Source: Anseranas semipalmata
Taxonomy: Eukaryota; Chordata; Aves; Anseriformes; Anseranatidae
Assembly (NCBI GenBank): GCA_013399115.1
Contig: VXAA01005249.1
Coordinates: 49,234 to 113,233, forward strand
DNA: 64,000 nucleotides
Reading direction: 5' to 3'
Shown here: positions 36,301 to 49,015 of the stretch, piece after piece
Layout: every line of letters starts with the position of its first letter
Position numbering within the stretch: position 1 is the stretch's first letter
Program-made: the position numbers and the translations under genes
The notes under the pieces: model-generated
What the model saw: the letters and a program-made list of their open reading frames with translations, nothing else
Database searches by the model: none
What the model was told of the DNA's origin: nothing

Positions 36301-38510
36301 CAACCGTGACAGGAAATGAGTATGTGCAGTAGCAAAATGTTTGCAGGTTACAATTTGAGTATGTCTGGCTACAACTGCATTGTTTTTTCTCTAATTTTCT
36401 CTGTTTGGTTGTTATTACTATAAGCTAGTAGTAGTGAAGCCATTTGTCACTGTAATCAGGATACTTTTCAATATTTATTTTGTTAAGTGGAACAAGTTGT
36501 TTTTTTTTTCTTTCAATTTTCCGTTATAAAACAACTTTTTCCATTCAAACAGATTTTATAGATCTCTTCCCCAGCTTTTTCAGGTCTTCAACGTGGTTCC
36601 TGAAAAGTGAACGCAAGACTGATTGTTGTACTCTGGCATTAGCATCATGGTAGAAGCAGAGACAAAATTGTGTCTTTATTCTTGTACAGTACCTCATGAC
36701 AAATAGATCTGAGGCGTACATGTGTGAACTCATTATATACTAGTAGAGTAACCCGAATAGTTTTATGAGTTTAAGGTACATTTTAGCACATTTTATAAAT
36801 ATTTTTATATTCTTATTTTAAAAATATACTTTCTACAGCTATTGATCTATTTTTTTATAAGCCTCCTTTCTATTTTTCTGAAGATACTAACTTTGAAAGA
36901 TTTTTTAAGAAGATTTTTGGGGAAAATTTAGTTACTCTAAAATGTTCCTGGCTTATCCTTTCTATGCCAATCTGCCAAATATTTCATTTTTCCATATATG
37001 TAGATGTACATTCTCGGAGAATGATATATAGAAACGTGTTCCCCCCCCCACACACTTTTGATTTAATCACAAACAATCTCTTATGGTTGTGAAATTGAAG
37101 TGACTTAGTTTTGCTTTGAAAGTTCCAATAAAATGGAATCTATAACATCCCTGGTAAGCTCTTCAAATCTTTGATTACTCTGAAAATTATCAGATTGCAT
37201 TTCATTTTGAAGTCCAACTTATCTAACCTCAGTTCAAGTCTCTGGATTTTGTCTTCATTAGCAGGTTTCCATGTCTAAATACTTCATACAAGGTAATGAA
37301 TCATTCATTACAGTCTATTTTAATCTATTATAACTGTAACACTGTGTGTTTACTAACTAGGATGCTTTTAGGAAAAAATCTTTAATATTAAACATCGATT
37401 CTATTTTCTCGACCCTGGTAAGTAGTCTCATCTGGACTACACTAGTCAGTCTGAAATTGGAGCACATAGAAATTATTATTTAAATGCATTTAAAATCAGA
37501 CTTTTTTAACCTCATTTTTTCTTCCTCTCACGTACATGGGTCTAATGTGTTTTTCTTCATCAGTGTCTTTCCCTTTCCCTTCTGTAGCTTAGTGATTCTT
37601 GTAAGCACTAGTGTTACACTTTTAATACCAAGTAATTGTGAAGGAAAGAGAAAGAGAACAACAGTAGAAGGGTGAGAATGCTTTCTTCGGCCTGGAGGCT
37701 GTTTTCTTGCCAGTAACAGTGTTATTTAGTGCTCCATGGTAGAAATCTGTGCAGCTCATAAAGAGTGCTCTTGATCTCTGGGAGAATTGTCTCTTACATT
37801 CCGTATGAATTTTGTGCTGGACTCTGTTGATTGTAAGCTCCTTGCTGTATGTAGAAGATCTTGATAAAAATTCAGCACCATTTTTCCTGCCAAGTAGCCC
37901 ACACACAGTCAGTGACCACAAAACCACATAGATCCTGTTGTAATGAGTAATATGAAGCTTACGTTCCAATACCCATTACTCATGCTTCTCTAGCTTCCTT
38001 GCCTATCTTCTTTGGGAGGGTTAGAACAATCTCATACATGGTGCAAAGAGCTGGCAACCAGGTGGTGCTTACTTGATTCTGTAGGTAAACCGTTGTGATC
38101 TAGACATTACTGTTTATTTCAGTGAACGTGTATGCTATCATAAGGTAGTATGATTATCACAAAATGGGATGTAATGTTGGGAGTTGCATCATAGATGAGT
38201 CATAGTGTCATCAGTAGTTGCTCCCATGAAGACCGATCATGTTACTATCCTCTCTGAAAAGTGGTAGTAACAAGGTGGCTACTAAGTGAATTTCTTCCCC
38301 AGGATGATCAGTATTTGCCGTACAGAACGATAGTAACATAAATTCCCCAAACAAAATAATGCCTTATATAGAAATATTCTTGTAAAGTTTGAAAAGTTGA
38401 TAAAAGTGATAAAGAAGTGGGAGCAGGGAGTCTTAATACTGCAGTGTGACAAACAAGATGCACAGAAAAGGGCTTGCTAGAGTTCTCTTGCCTTCTGGTA
38501 CCATGCTCAA
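33301..38510. other. Unique non-coding DNA
   Basis: No gene or transposon recognised. A CpG-retaining unique segment lies at 34262-34380. AATAAA at 35094-35099 follows a 3'-UTR-like stretch but is not specific. A run of nine C lies at 37041-37049, and an NRSF half-site-like TTCAGCACCA at 37871-37880. Confidence 0.65.
34262..34380. other. Candidate conserved non-coding segment
   Basis: Four CpGs occur within about 80 bp (near 34278, 34312, 34326 and 34352) in otherwise CpG-poor, AT-rich unique sequence. No coding frame or repeat was recognised. CpG retention is the only evidence; conservation has not been tested. Confidence 0.2.
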
Positions 38511-38567
38511 TCTCTCTCTCTCTCTTTCTCTCTCTCCCCTCCCCCTTGTGTTGAAAGCCAGGTAAGT
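38511..38567 (+). repeat. CT-rich tract with CAG/GTAAGT nearby
   Basis: A CT dinucleotide and C-rich tract (38511-38547) is followed 11 nt later by a perfect donor-like CAGGTAAGT (38559-38567). An intervening AG at 38556-38557 makes a recursive-splice reading weaker than at 9368. The Arg/Glu-rich minus-strand frame here is produced by the CT repeat. Confidence 0.8.
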
Positions 38568-41043
38568 CAATTTTTATATCCAAGTTTCTTCTCAGAGAGA
38601 AGGTAGATTATATAAAATCTGCAATACTTGAAATGCCTGTGTTATAATTGATATGAATATTTACTGATTGAACTCTATTATGGTATTTGGTGTTCAAAAG
38701 CAGGTTTAAAAGGTCTGTGATTTAATGCTATAAGGATTAGCAGAAATACATTTTAAAAAATGTTGAAGTTTTAGGGCATTGTATATAAAGAAAACCAATT
38801 AGTTGCTGAATTGGAGTTCTGGCAGGCATTTCCTATCACGAGGGCAGTCATTTACTTTGCCTCCATTTTCAGTTTTATCCTTTGCTGCCTTTATTTCATT
38901 TAAAAGAAACAGACAGACTCCTGAGGCAATATTTTCAGATGCAGCTGTACAGTCCTGCCATAATAGCCATTAGTTGGAATGACGCAGAACAGAAGGTAGA
39001 ACAAATGGATAAATACTTTGTTTTGTAAAATACAATTCATTTAGGTTTAGACTGAGACAGGGAGATTAACCTGAAGGAAATAAAGAAATATAAGCTTTTC
39101 ACCTATTCAAATTACATTTCTGTTTGTAAATAACAAGTGAGGTAATAAGAAATCCACACACAGGCCTGATTTCTAAAAACTATAGGAAAGAGCTAGCAAT
39201 TACGTGTTTTTCAAGCATACGTTTGATGAAACAAAGCTATGATTTTCATTTTCTTGTTTGAGCCTTTGCATTTTTTAAAAGAGTTGGCAGTTGGAAAGGT
39301 TTGTTTTAAAACTAGTTAGCCAAGATGCATGCCAAAGTCTTCAATTCATAAAGCAAAATCCAAACCCCTTGTTTGCAGTGAGGAGACATGGCCTGTGGGA
39401 AAGGATGTAGTCTGGCTTGTCAGTATGTGCCAGCTGATCACAAAAGGTGCCTAAAAGCAGTCTGTAAAAGTATGTCTGCCTTCCCTTTTTTTGTCCTCTA
39501 AAGAACATGTAACTTATTTTCTTCCTCCTATAATGTTTTCTTTTAGAGAAATAAAAGATACCGTCCTCCGTCTCAGGAGTACTCTATCAAAAATGATAGC
39601 TGTCTTGGGGTGAAAATACTGGGCTCCTAAAGTCTGTTACTGCTTAATTGCAGACCTTAAGATTGTCCTGATTATAGGATAGTTATAAATGCAAATCTTA
39701 AAGTTCAGACTGTAACTCTAAGAAGATAGACAGCTAATGTGCAGTAACTTATTATTCTTTGAGATAATGTGTTTGTGTGTTGAACCTCTGCATTTTCAAA
39801 ACAGTTTGGAATTTTAATGGAAGTGATATATGAAATCCCTTAGTGATCTGAGAATGGATAGTAGACTTTCAGGTGTTTTCCCTGTCTGAAAAAGTCTGAA
39901 AAGCAACTTTACTTGGAGTAGTTTCTTCTCTTATTAGAAATTGAGTTGTGGCAACTGGGAGATGTCTTGACACATACCCCAGCTGCTGTGGGGAGCAGTG
40001 GACAGGGTGATGACCTGGTGTCAGAGCAAACTCACAGTGCCGCAGAACAAAGCCTTCTGACCGATACCCTGTTAATCTCATTTCCAAGACTTCTCATGCT
40101 TGTGGTCTCTGGGTGACACAGTGGTTTGCGCTTTGGCAAGTAGAGTTAAAACATTACTGGGTTGTAGCTCAACATCATTACCAGTGTAGCCATCTTTCTG
40201 ACTACATGTGCTCTTATTTGCAGAAACTTTACATCCAGATTATTAATAATAAGTCTGATTGTCATTAGTAGACAACTAAAAACATCCCCATTCCATGTTT
40301 ATTTCTCAGTTACATCTACTTTGATGTCTATCAGTCAGCTTTCTTAAACTGCTTATTTGGCATGATAATGATATTGCATAGTGTTATTTTTAACCAGACT
40401 GTTGTGCAGTAAGTAGCAAGTTGAACACCTTATCGTAAATCCAAGCATGTTGCTTCTCTGTTATACACCAACCAAACTTGTAGTCTGATTGGCAAAAGCA
40501 GTTTCGTTTGACAAGATCTATTTTCTATAACACGATGTTAACAAGCAATAATTATATTCCCATCCTTTCATCTTTTATCTTTTGCTTTCCATATTAACTC
40601 ATCTCCTACTTCACCTGGATTAATCAGGTGATAACTATTTAGGTCATTTCCCTACTGTTGTGAAAAATTGTACATTAACTGTCAACTTGCCTTTTAGAAT
40701 GTCCTTATTTTTTAAGATATATTTCAAACTAGTATTAGTGTGATATTCTTAGCTGGCTGGCTTGGGTTCTTAAGTGCAAGTCCTCCTGATTTTAAGAAAT
40801 TTATCTCTGAAGATGATAACCCAGAAGCTGAACAAGACTTTATCTCCTTCCTGTACCCTGCTGGTTTTTAAATACAAAAAACACACACAACAATATAAGC
40901 TGTCTTACATTTTCTGCATAGTTCCTGCTCAATGTACTGTTATCATTGCTACTTTGTTGTTGTTGTTGTGGTGGTGGTGGTGGTTCCTGAATATTTTACC
41001 TGCTGTTTATTCTTCGTGTCAAGGATTTTCACTTGACTTCTTG
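38568..41043. other. Unique non-coding DNA
   Basis: No gene recognised. The stretch at about 38815-39010 is compositionally complex and repeat-free, a possible conserved element. A TTG/TGG triplet repeat at 40954-40984 sits just upstream of CR1 copy C. Confidence 0.6.
40954..40984 (+). repeat. TTG/TGG triplet repeat
   Basis: About five TTG/TGT units passing into GTG/TGG units; about 31 nt. Confidence 0.9.
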
Positions 41044-41333
41044 ATGATCAGAGGGCTGGAACACCTCTCCTATGAAGAAAGGTTGAGGGAACTGGGCTTG
41101 TTCAGCTTGGAGAAGAGAAGGCTCCGGGGAGACCTCATTGCGGCCTTCCAGTACTTGAAGGGAGCGTATAAACAGGAGGGGGAACGCGTGTTCACACACG
41201 TTGATAGTGATAGGACAAGGGGAAATGGTTACAAACTAAGACAGGGGAGATTTAGGTTGGATATTAGGAGGAAGTTTTTCACTCAGAGGGTGGTGAGGCA
41301 CTGGAACAGGTTGCCCAGAGAGGTTGTGGATGC
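41044..41333 (+). mobile_element. CR1 LINE copy C, both ends missing, stops at an N
   Basis: An uninterrupted CR1 ORF2 C-terminal frame: [65 protein letters not shown]. It ends abruptly at the N at 41334, before the PSLEVF block, the stop codon, the 3' UTR and the octamer tail. Loss of the 3' end is unusual, because CR1 insertion starts from the 3' end and truncation falls at the 5' end. With no internal stops, the copy looks fairly young. The 3' part is probably absent because of an assembly gap at the N. The open frame continuing upstream of 41044 is not CR1. Confidence 0.93.
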
Positions 41334-41995
41334 NAGCTTTTACTTTCCTGATTTACTTTTGCCATGAGTAGCCAGTGTATTTTCTCTCCTGACTATAGTC
41401 CAACCATTTAATCAAGTGTTTTTCTAAAATCTTCTTATTTCCTTTAAGATCATGTATGTTTCTACTTTTTCACTCAGTTTTATTGTTTTTCCTCAGTTAA
41501 GATGCTTTACTTGATTTCCAACTTCTGAGTTTTTCATTAATCTTAATAAATACTATTAATTTAGACTGAAATTGGGATAGTTAATTTTCAGTCCAGATTT
41601 TGTGGTTTAATTCCTTAATTTAAAGACAGATGAAGAACTGGGATTAAGATTTGTGTGCAAATATAACCAATGTTTGTATAGATCCATTATGTATATTTAG
41701 AGTTGCCAATATAAAGTAGACACATTGTAGGCAGAATTAACTTTGACAAACATGACCATGCTGTAGTTGATTGTATATCTTTCCCATTGTCAGTGCTGTA
41801 GCACCTCTGGAGCACGCCTTAACCTTAATCTTAGCTGTCTTATCTCTTCAATTGTATTCAAACATAAACTTAAAAGAAACATTAGAAATTCTTCATTAGA
41901 AATTTTCAGGCATTTCTTATCCTTGAAATAAACTTTTTGTTTGTTTGTTTTAAATGTTCTGCTTTACAATTTATATTTCCTTATCTTTTTAATTG

Positions 41996-42016
41996 AAAAA
42001 AAAAAAAAAAAAAAAA
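41996..42016 (+). repeat. Poly-A tract (21 nt)
   Basis: Uninterrupted run of 21 A after AATTG. Confidence 0.95.
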
Positions 42017-43478
42017 GCCATGTTTTGTCCTCTTCAGGTTTCTGGGCCTGCTCCTGGTGCCTGGTAATGCATGCGCAGATAGTATATTTACATGTTTTTT
42101 CATTTGTTTGTTTGTTTGTTTCCTTTGCTGGTGGTTTCCAGCTTAAAATTGAAGATGTCAGGATAAGGCACGAGCCTAAACAATAGAGTCTTACTGACCA
42201 AATTTCAACTGAAGCATAAGAATAAAGGAAAATAAGGATATAAGGTGAGATCTAGGTCCTAGATTAAATTAACTAACAAAGGTGTTCTGATAATTACCTT
42301 ATCACATAACAAGACATTTGACAAATTTTGGGTTAAATCAAGACTGATTTTCCTGGAAAAAAAATCTCAGCTAAGAACAGCACTGATTTGGTTCGGCCAG
42401 TTTAGCAGTATTCCTTAACAAATGAAAGCTTAACTGAATGAATAAATTTTCTGACCTAGATCCTCTCACTGGCCAGATTTCCTGTCAGGTTACCAGTTTA
42501 ACTCCCCTGATGTTTCCTTCTTCACTGCAAGCCTTGCCAGCTGAAAAGTCCTGCAGTCTTACAATACAGCCCATTTCTAACAAGGGCCTCCTGGGGAGCG
42601 ACACAATGCAGCAAGTTTCTCCTCAGTGACTCATGTTCCTTTTCCCAGCATAGCAGAGCTTCTGTTTTCAGGGCAGAGACTCTGAATGGAAAAGGAGAGC
42701 TGGATTATCCTTTCTGTTTTGCTATTTGATGAGAGCCTCTGGCTCTTGGTAAACTGCCAGTGGTAGTTGTTTGGATTTTCTTGCCTTAGCAGGTACTGGG
42801 ATTTTTTCATGTAGATGGGGAGTTCTTGAAGTTCTCCTGTCTAAGTCAGAGCCATGCAGCTAGACATAAATTTGGAGGGAGCCGCATGTTCAACAGAGAG
42901 CATTGTCTCTCCAAGAGTTCAGATTTATTCATAGAGACTTTTTATTCAGCTTCAGCCAAAGCGAAAGCAAACAAGAGTCTGCCTCCTGCACTTTCCCTTC
43001 CAGCAGTTTCACAGTCTGTAAACAACAAAACAAATCACCAGTCTACAAGCTGTCTTCCTTTCTTCTGGTAGTGCTCAAGGTATAGTTTCTAGTTAACAAA
43101 TCCCTGCCTGTTCCTTGATTTCACAGTGCTGGTCAGACGAGATCAGCCAAGATATATGACCTGAAGGAAGGAGAGAGTAATGGAGCTTCTTCTAGTCATT
43201 ATTTTTTATGAAGATGTTTCCAAATAGGGCAGTCAAAACTACTTCAGATCCACAGCTGAGACCCACTTCACAATAAATATTCCAGTTGTCAAGGGTACAT
43301 GCCCTTAAGGTCTGCTTCTGTGCCTGACTTTCTGCTTTCATCCCATCTCCGATCGTGTAGCCAGTGTTTAATAATGGTTTGCCCCCAGCATTTGACTGTA
43401 ATGCTCTCCAGATCCCAAAACCAATGTCAGGAATTCTCTGCAATGCTTACAAATAGCAGTTTGTGTAGCTTAGGGATT

Positions 43479-43540
43479 TTTCTTTTGTTTTATTTTGGTT
43501 TTTTTTTTTTTTTATTATTATTTTTTTTTTTTTTCACCAG
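43479..43540 (+). repeat. Interrupted poly-T tract ending CACCAG
   Basis: T15 (43499-43513), ATTATTA, then T14 (43521-43534), followed by CACCAG. Acceptor-like on the + strand; no open exon follows. Confidence 0.85.
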
Positions 43541-44137
43541 AAGGTACTCTTGAATCATATGTTTAAGCTTTTTCCTAAACTCATGCAAGCTGGAAATTTA
43601 TCCTTAAAAACAGCAGGTGAAATCATCTAATAACTTGCTCAAAAATCCTTCAGAAAAGCAGTTAGCATGAATTTTGCCAAGAACTGCTTCCTCTTTATTC
43701 TAGATAAGGAATCATAATGAGGTTCCTGGGTTTTAACAAACCGTTTTAAGGCAAATCTGAGTAATTTATTTACAGATATTTCTGTATCAACTATATATTG
43801 ACAAGTTTATACACTCCTGAGTGACCCAGGAAACATGAAAAAGTGCCAGCTATCTAGCCTTGATTTCTCTTTTCTCTGTTTCCGTTTAACTTCCTTCTGC
43901 CCCTTCTAGGGTATTGACATCTTAGTTACTAAAATATGTGTCTATCTGAAGCCATAAATACTATTTTTTCTGCATCAGCAATAGTCTCAAGAGTCTGAAA
44001 CAGATCTCAGTGTAAGCCAGATTTCTTTATTAAAACGTCGCTCATGTTATCTTAACATGGACTCAAAATTTCCATGGGTTTAGAAGCTCTTAAATACACC
44101 TTCTTGAGACCTACTCTTGCAATTACACCTGATCACT

Positions 44138-44170
44138 CCCCCCCTGCCCCACCCCCCTTTTTTTTTACAG
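44138..44170 (-). other. C-run/T-run tract: minus-strand G-quadruplex motif and + strand acceptor-like site
   Basis: C7, TG, C4, A, C6, T9 and then ACAG. On the minus strand the G6, G4 and splittable G7 runs meet the G-quadruplex rule. On the + strand this is a pyrimidine tract of nearly 30 nt followed by ACAG, a good acceptor consensus. The following sequence is open for only about 14 codons, so a coding exon is unlikely. Confidence 0.5.
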
Positions 44171-45464
44171 CAGAATGAACAGAAGTTTTATATGAAGGAT
44201 AAGCAGTTCCATCTCTAGTGATGTAAATTAGACTTTGATGTGAATATCCCACAGTTAGTAAGTGCTGACTTAACCAGTGACCGGAAAGTTTGCACTTATT
44301 TAATATCTTTGTAGTTTTACTGTAATTTTTGTTTGTTTGTTTGTTTTTATTTTAAATGAAAATTTACAGTTCTATAACTGTGAGAAATGGGATCAAAAGT
44401 TCATTTTCATTTACATTGTGTTCATCCTCAGCACATGCATAAAAGGAATACAAATATTGTTGGTAATGTCTGAAAATGGCAGTGCAATATTAACTGCTCT
44501 GTGATGGTCTTGAACTCCATGACTTTGTATTCATTTTCCAGTGATCTTTGTTGGTTTTAGTGCAAGCAAATAAGGTCTGCATTTATTAATTTATCAGCAA
44601 ATATTAATGTATTTTCTTCTTGAATATGTGTATGAGGCCCCAGGACTTATTTATTTCTTTTCTGGGTTATGCAAACCCTACTCTCCCATCTTTTTCCTTT
44701 GGAAATACTGATATTTAATAATAAATCTTTAAATAACCAGAAGCATAAAAGTATTGAAAGTGAGGGATTGTTTGGTGAATGCTGTTTGTGACAAACCAAA
44801 CAGCAAAGTATTAAAAGGGCTCTGAGTTAAACTCTCTCTCTTATCATCCACAAGTGTAAAGCCAGCACTAAAGCTGAAATTCAAAGCCATGGACAACTAT
44901 GAATCAAATGGCTGAAACGTGGGCAAGCCATTTTGGCGAAGCCTAAAATATTGTACATAAATTGGACATATAAATATCTTTGAAAATTATAGGCTTACCA
45001 CAATTACTCCATATCTAAGACAGTACTTCAGTTTCCACAAATAACTCAATTTCATGACATCTTAAGCCCTTTGGAATTAACAAGCCTTCCCATTCTTCTC
45101 ATCTAACCAGCAGTGAAAAAGATAATTATACTTGCCTCAAAATTAGAGGTTTAGATTTTTAAGGAAGTGGAACTTGTCTGCTGAAACTGAAATGAATTTG
45201 AGGAGGAATTCCTGAACCATAGCATCACTGTGTTCAGCACAGGTATAAAGTTATTCTTTACTAGCTTGGAAAATGGGAATAATAAAAAGTCAAGTAGAGG
45301 TAAAAATGAAATTTTATTCCCAGAGTGAAAATGTGAACAATTTTAGTAATAATTCTGAAACATCTTTGAAATGGTGACTAATGTTGCATTATCACAGACC
45401 ATGATCTCTGGTAATTCTAACACAGCTTGTCAAAAGATCACTGGAAAGTTATGTTTCCCTTTTA

Positions 45465-45492
45465 TAAATAATAATAATAATAATGATAATAA
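45465..45492 (+). repeat. AAT trinucleotide repeat
   Basis: About nine AAT units with one GAT interruption. Confidence 0.95.
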
Positions 45493-48400
45493 ATCTCTAG
45501 TTATCTTTCAAGGTAAAAACTCAAGTTCATACTTCTCTGAAACTCTCATCAATGTCTTAAAAACAGTGTCTTTAATGAATAGCTTCACAAGGAGTCCTCT
45601 CCTTCTGCAAATCCAATGGAAGAACTAGAAGTATACTTTCTACCACTTTTCCAGAAGTCAATGAGATATACACTAATGGGATAAGACCTAAAATAAGAAA
45701 AAAAGAGTGGATAGTAAGTTTAGAGTGTTGAACTCTGCTGTACAAACCATGAAACCACTTGTGCTAGTGCAGGTACAATGCAACACCAAATCTCACACCT
45801 CTTCTGGAATCATCTTTCACATGGAAATGCAGAAAACAAGTGGCTTCTGGTGGGTATTTTCAATATGCTTCATAAAACAAACAGAAGTTTTACAAAGGCA
45901 GGATTATAGTCATGTGTAGAGGCTGTTTGAGATAGTCAGTTTTAATCCTATATTTTCAGTTATGATTAAAAAGGGTCATGGAACTTATCCTCTGGAGACA
46001 CTGTACACATGTATGCATCCTTGAAATGCTCACATGACCACAGTGTGTTAAAATGATTTTGTATATTCTGTTTTAACAACTGTTAAAAGTCCCCAAAAAA
46101 TGGTATCTTAAAAATGACCTTCCATGTTGGCAAAATATTTAATATTGCCATGATAAAGAAATCTACAATAAAATATATAGGGAAGTAGCTGAAACCAAAT
46201 ACATGAATACTAATTCTCTTGAATTTCTGTAGCTTTGCAGTTTCTTTATGATAAAAGTGGGCCCATCCCTCTGGGAAATAACACTCCAGAAATGAGTTTA
46301 ATTGGTAGTTCAGGGCAGAAAAGACTAAAGGGCATGGAAAAATGCAAGACATTATTGTCCTAGCACGTTAAGAGTTGTTTCTTAATCTGAGCACAAAATC
46401 CCTTTTTCTGGCTTCCCAAGAATATGTAACAGTCATAAAGACAAGTCAAAGTTTGATATTTTAAAAAATTTACACTTTGGATCTCAAGTATGCTTTTTAC
46501 AGATGTGAATAGAACATTCTATTAAACCTCATCTTTGAGGGGTTTGGAAGTGCTATTTTCTAGGAAATGTATATGCTGTAAAAGCATCACACGTCTAGTG
46601 TTTCATTTTTCAACAACACTATTTTTTCTCTTTCTGGGATTTGTGTTGCTATTCTGGGGTAAATTTTTTTCTTTGACTATTTAATTTTGATAGCTGCAGT
46701 TATGTAAGGGAGTATGCTGTTGCTCAGAGAACAAAGATGGAGTGTATCAACAGATTTAAAAGTCTGGGCTAGACTGGGAAGGGAAAAAATGGGGCACCTT
46801 TTAGAATGGAGCCTCCTTCTTTCGCATCTGCACATCCTTACACCCATACTTAATTAATTACTTTTGTGTAAGAGTATGCTTATATTAATGAGAATCTACT
46901 TGTTAATCTACTGCCTTTCATTTAGTCTGGTTCCAAAAGGCAGAAATTCTTCAAACAAACAAATTGTCCATTTAAAACTCCTTTATCTCCCAGTTTAGCT
47001 TCTACTTTGTAGAAAATATGTTGCTGAAGCAGAGATTTTCTGTCATTTATTAAATGTATAAGTATACCTTACAGTAACACAGAACCATGAACAAAATCAG
47101 ACCATCTGACTCCAGAGCTCCTTATGTTGTATACAAACATAAATATCAGGTGTTCTGTATTTTCAGGGAGCACACACTCTTCTTCAAGTTAGCAGGGTAA
47201 TGTTTTCACCTCTTTTTGGTTTGACTTTTTTTGGTTACAGCCAGACAAAATTATGTTAATGAAATATCCCCAGGCAATGTACTATTTCAAACAGAACACA
47301 TAGTTAAAATATCTCTGTATTTTTGTTGTTGTTCTGGGTCAGTGGTTTTTAGAGCTTGTCATATAGCTAGATTGCATACAGGTTTCAACACATTCCTTAG
47401 CTCAATACCAGGAATGTTAATTGAACAAATAAAGTGCTTATTAAATATTTTATAGATTTTTATGTTTAAAATACAGAATGCCATAAACCCACTCTAACAT
47501 GGACCTAAATTATTATTTGTTTTAATCCATTAGGGCCTAATTCTGAGCTATTTTCCTCTATATTCTCTTGATAGTATTTTTGTTGATTTGACATTTCACA
47601 GAAAAATGGTCTTTATATGGGAGAACTAGATTCAAAGCCATTTGGCACAGCAAGATTTAAACCTGTCTGCCTTACACAGAGCAAGATGTCTAAACTCCAG
47701 GATACTCTACAGAGGTGTTTTCTCTGGGAACTCATGCTGGGAACTCAGCATGCTGAAACCCAAATGCAGTCCGAAGTCAATGATCCATATCATATCTATT
47801 TGCTAGTGGGGATCTCTGGTGTACTCCCTGTAAGAGCACTGAATCACTCTCCAGAACTACCTAGCTTTCTATATAGTCAAAAATGAGGTAGTGCCTTCAC
47901 TGTACAGATGAAAGTAGTCTTCATGATGCAAATAAAGAACTTAAACTCCTAATAAAGGACTTTCAATCAGGTCAGATACCTTCATATAAATGTACATTTT
48001 CTAAGTATGGAGCTTAAACAAGGCTCTATTATAGCTTTTTTCCACCACCAAAAATGCTCAAGTGCTGTTTAAAATATTTTAAACTGATATTGCTTTATGG
48101 ACTTGACATTGTGAATGAGATGTCCATTTGCTACTACTACATCTGGCTTCTCAGACACACAGCCATGCCGCTGTTAGTTATGCACAGTTAGAAACACTGC
48201 ACCAGGACTACAACAGCCACATGTTACTGTGAATGCAGTTCATTTTATGCTACAAGAAATGTTCCTGTTATTCCAAGAAAAACTCCTTGTGTGTTAACTC
48301 ATCATCAAAACCAAGAAAATTAAAACACACTGCTACTGTATTTATACAGTGCGTATATTCCATTCTAATGTCATCTTAAGTTAGAAAACAAAGTCAGTAT

Positions 48401-48981
48401 ACTTGGCAGCAGCAATCTCTGTCATGCCGTTTATGTCACACACTCCTTCAGCTTTTGGAAATTGTAATGTAATTAAAATTGCTGTTTGCTATAGAAGAGG
48501 TTGATCATATTTTCAGCTGCCATAAACTGGCACTAGCTCTAATGTCACAGATTCACTCCGTATCTAGGAGTCCCCTTAGATTGCATTTGGTAAGAGACAT
48601 CCAGTTCTGTGCCATAAGGGGAACAGCATTGCCTATAAAGGATTGAATCATATCAGGTCACCTGTGACTGCACTTATTGTTTGAATTGTAGTCCTAGTAC
48701 TCACCCCAATCACTGATACATATGTAATAGTATATCAGTACCTTTTTTTTTTTTTTTAACATTGTGTAAAAATACACTGTTAAAAGAGAAAGGTGTTTTG
48801 ACATGAGTGTTTTTTTTTTCTGTGCAGTTATTATAACTGTACAGAGTAGTAACTTCAGTGTGGAGTCCACACAAAAATTACGTATTTGGATATAAAGGTA
48901 AAATGTTACATCTAGGATATTCCAAATGAATACCAGAATACATTATAAACTCTTGAGTTATATTGTGGCAGTTTTCATTAG

Positions 48982-49015
48982 TTTTGCTTGTTTCAGCCGA
49001 TGAACGCAAGCAAAA
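48982..49015 (+). other. Perfect 9-bp inverted repeat (hairpin)
   Basis: TTTTGCTTG at 48982-48990 pairs perfectly with CAAGCAAAA at 49007-49015 across a 16-nt loop; a G-U pair could extend the stem inward in RNA. No T run follows and no gene lies next to it. Function unknown. Confidence 0.7.

Noticed and set aside
37871..37880. NRSF/REST half-site TTCAGCACCA
   Set aside because: Only the left half matches; the right half of the consensus is absent.
38308..38583. 91-codon minus-strand frame with an Arg/Glu repeat
   Set aside because: The charged repeat comes from the CT microsatellite at 38511-38547.
40774..41043. Upstream part of the 197-codon + strand frame as a possible host-CR1 fusion gene
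   Set aside because: The first 90 codons are unique AT-rich DNA and a TTG/TGG repeat with no protein features; the frame is open by chance into CR1 copy C.
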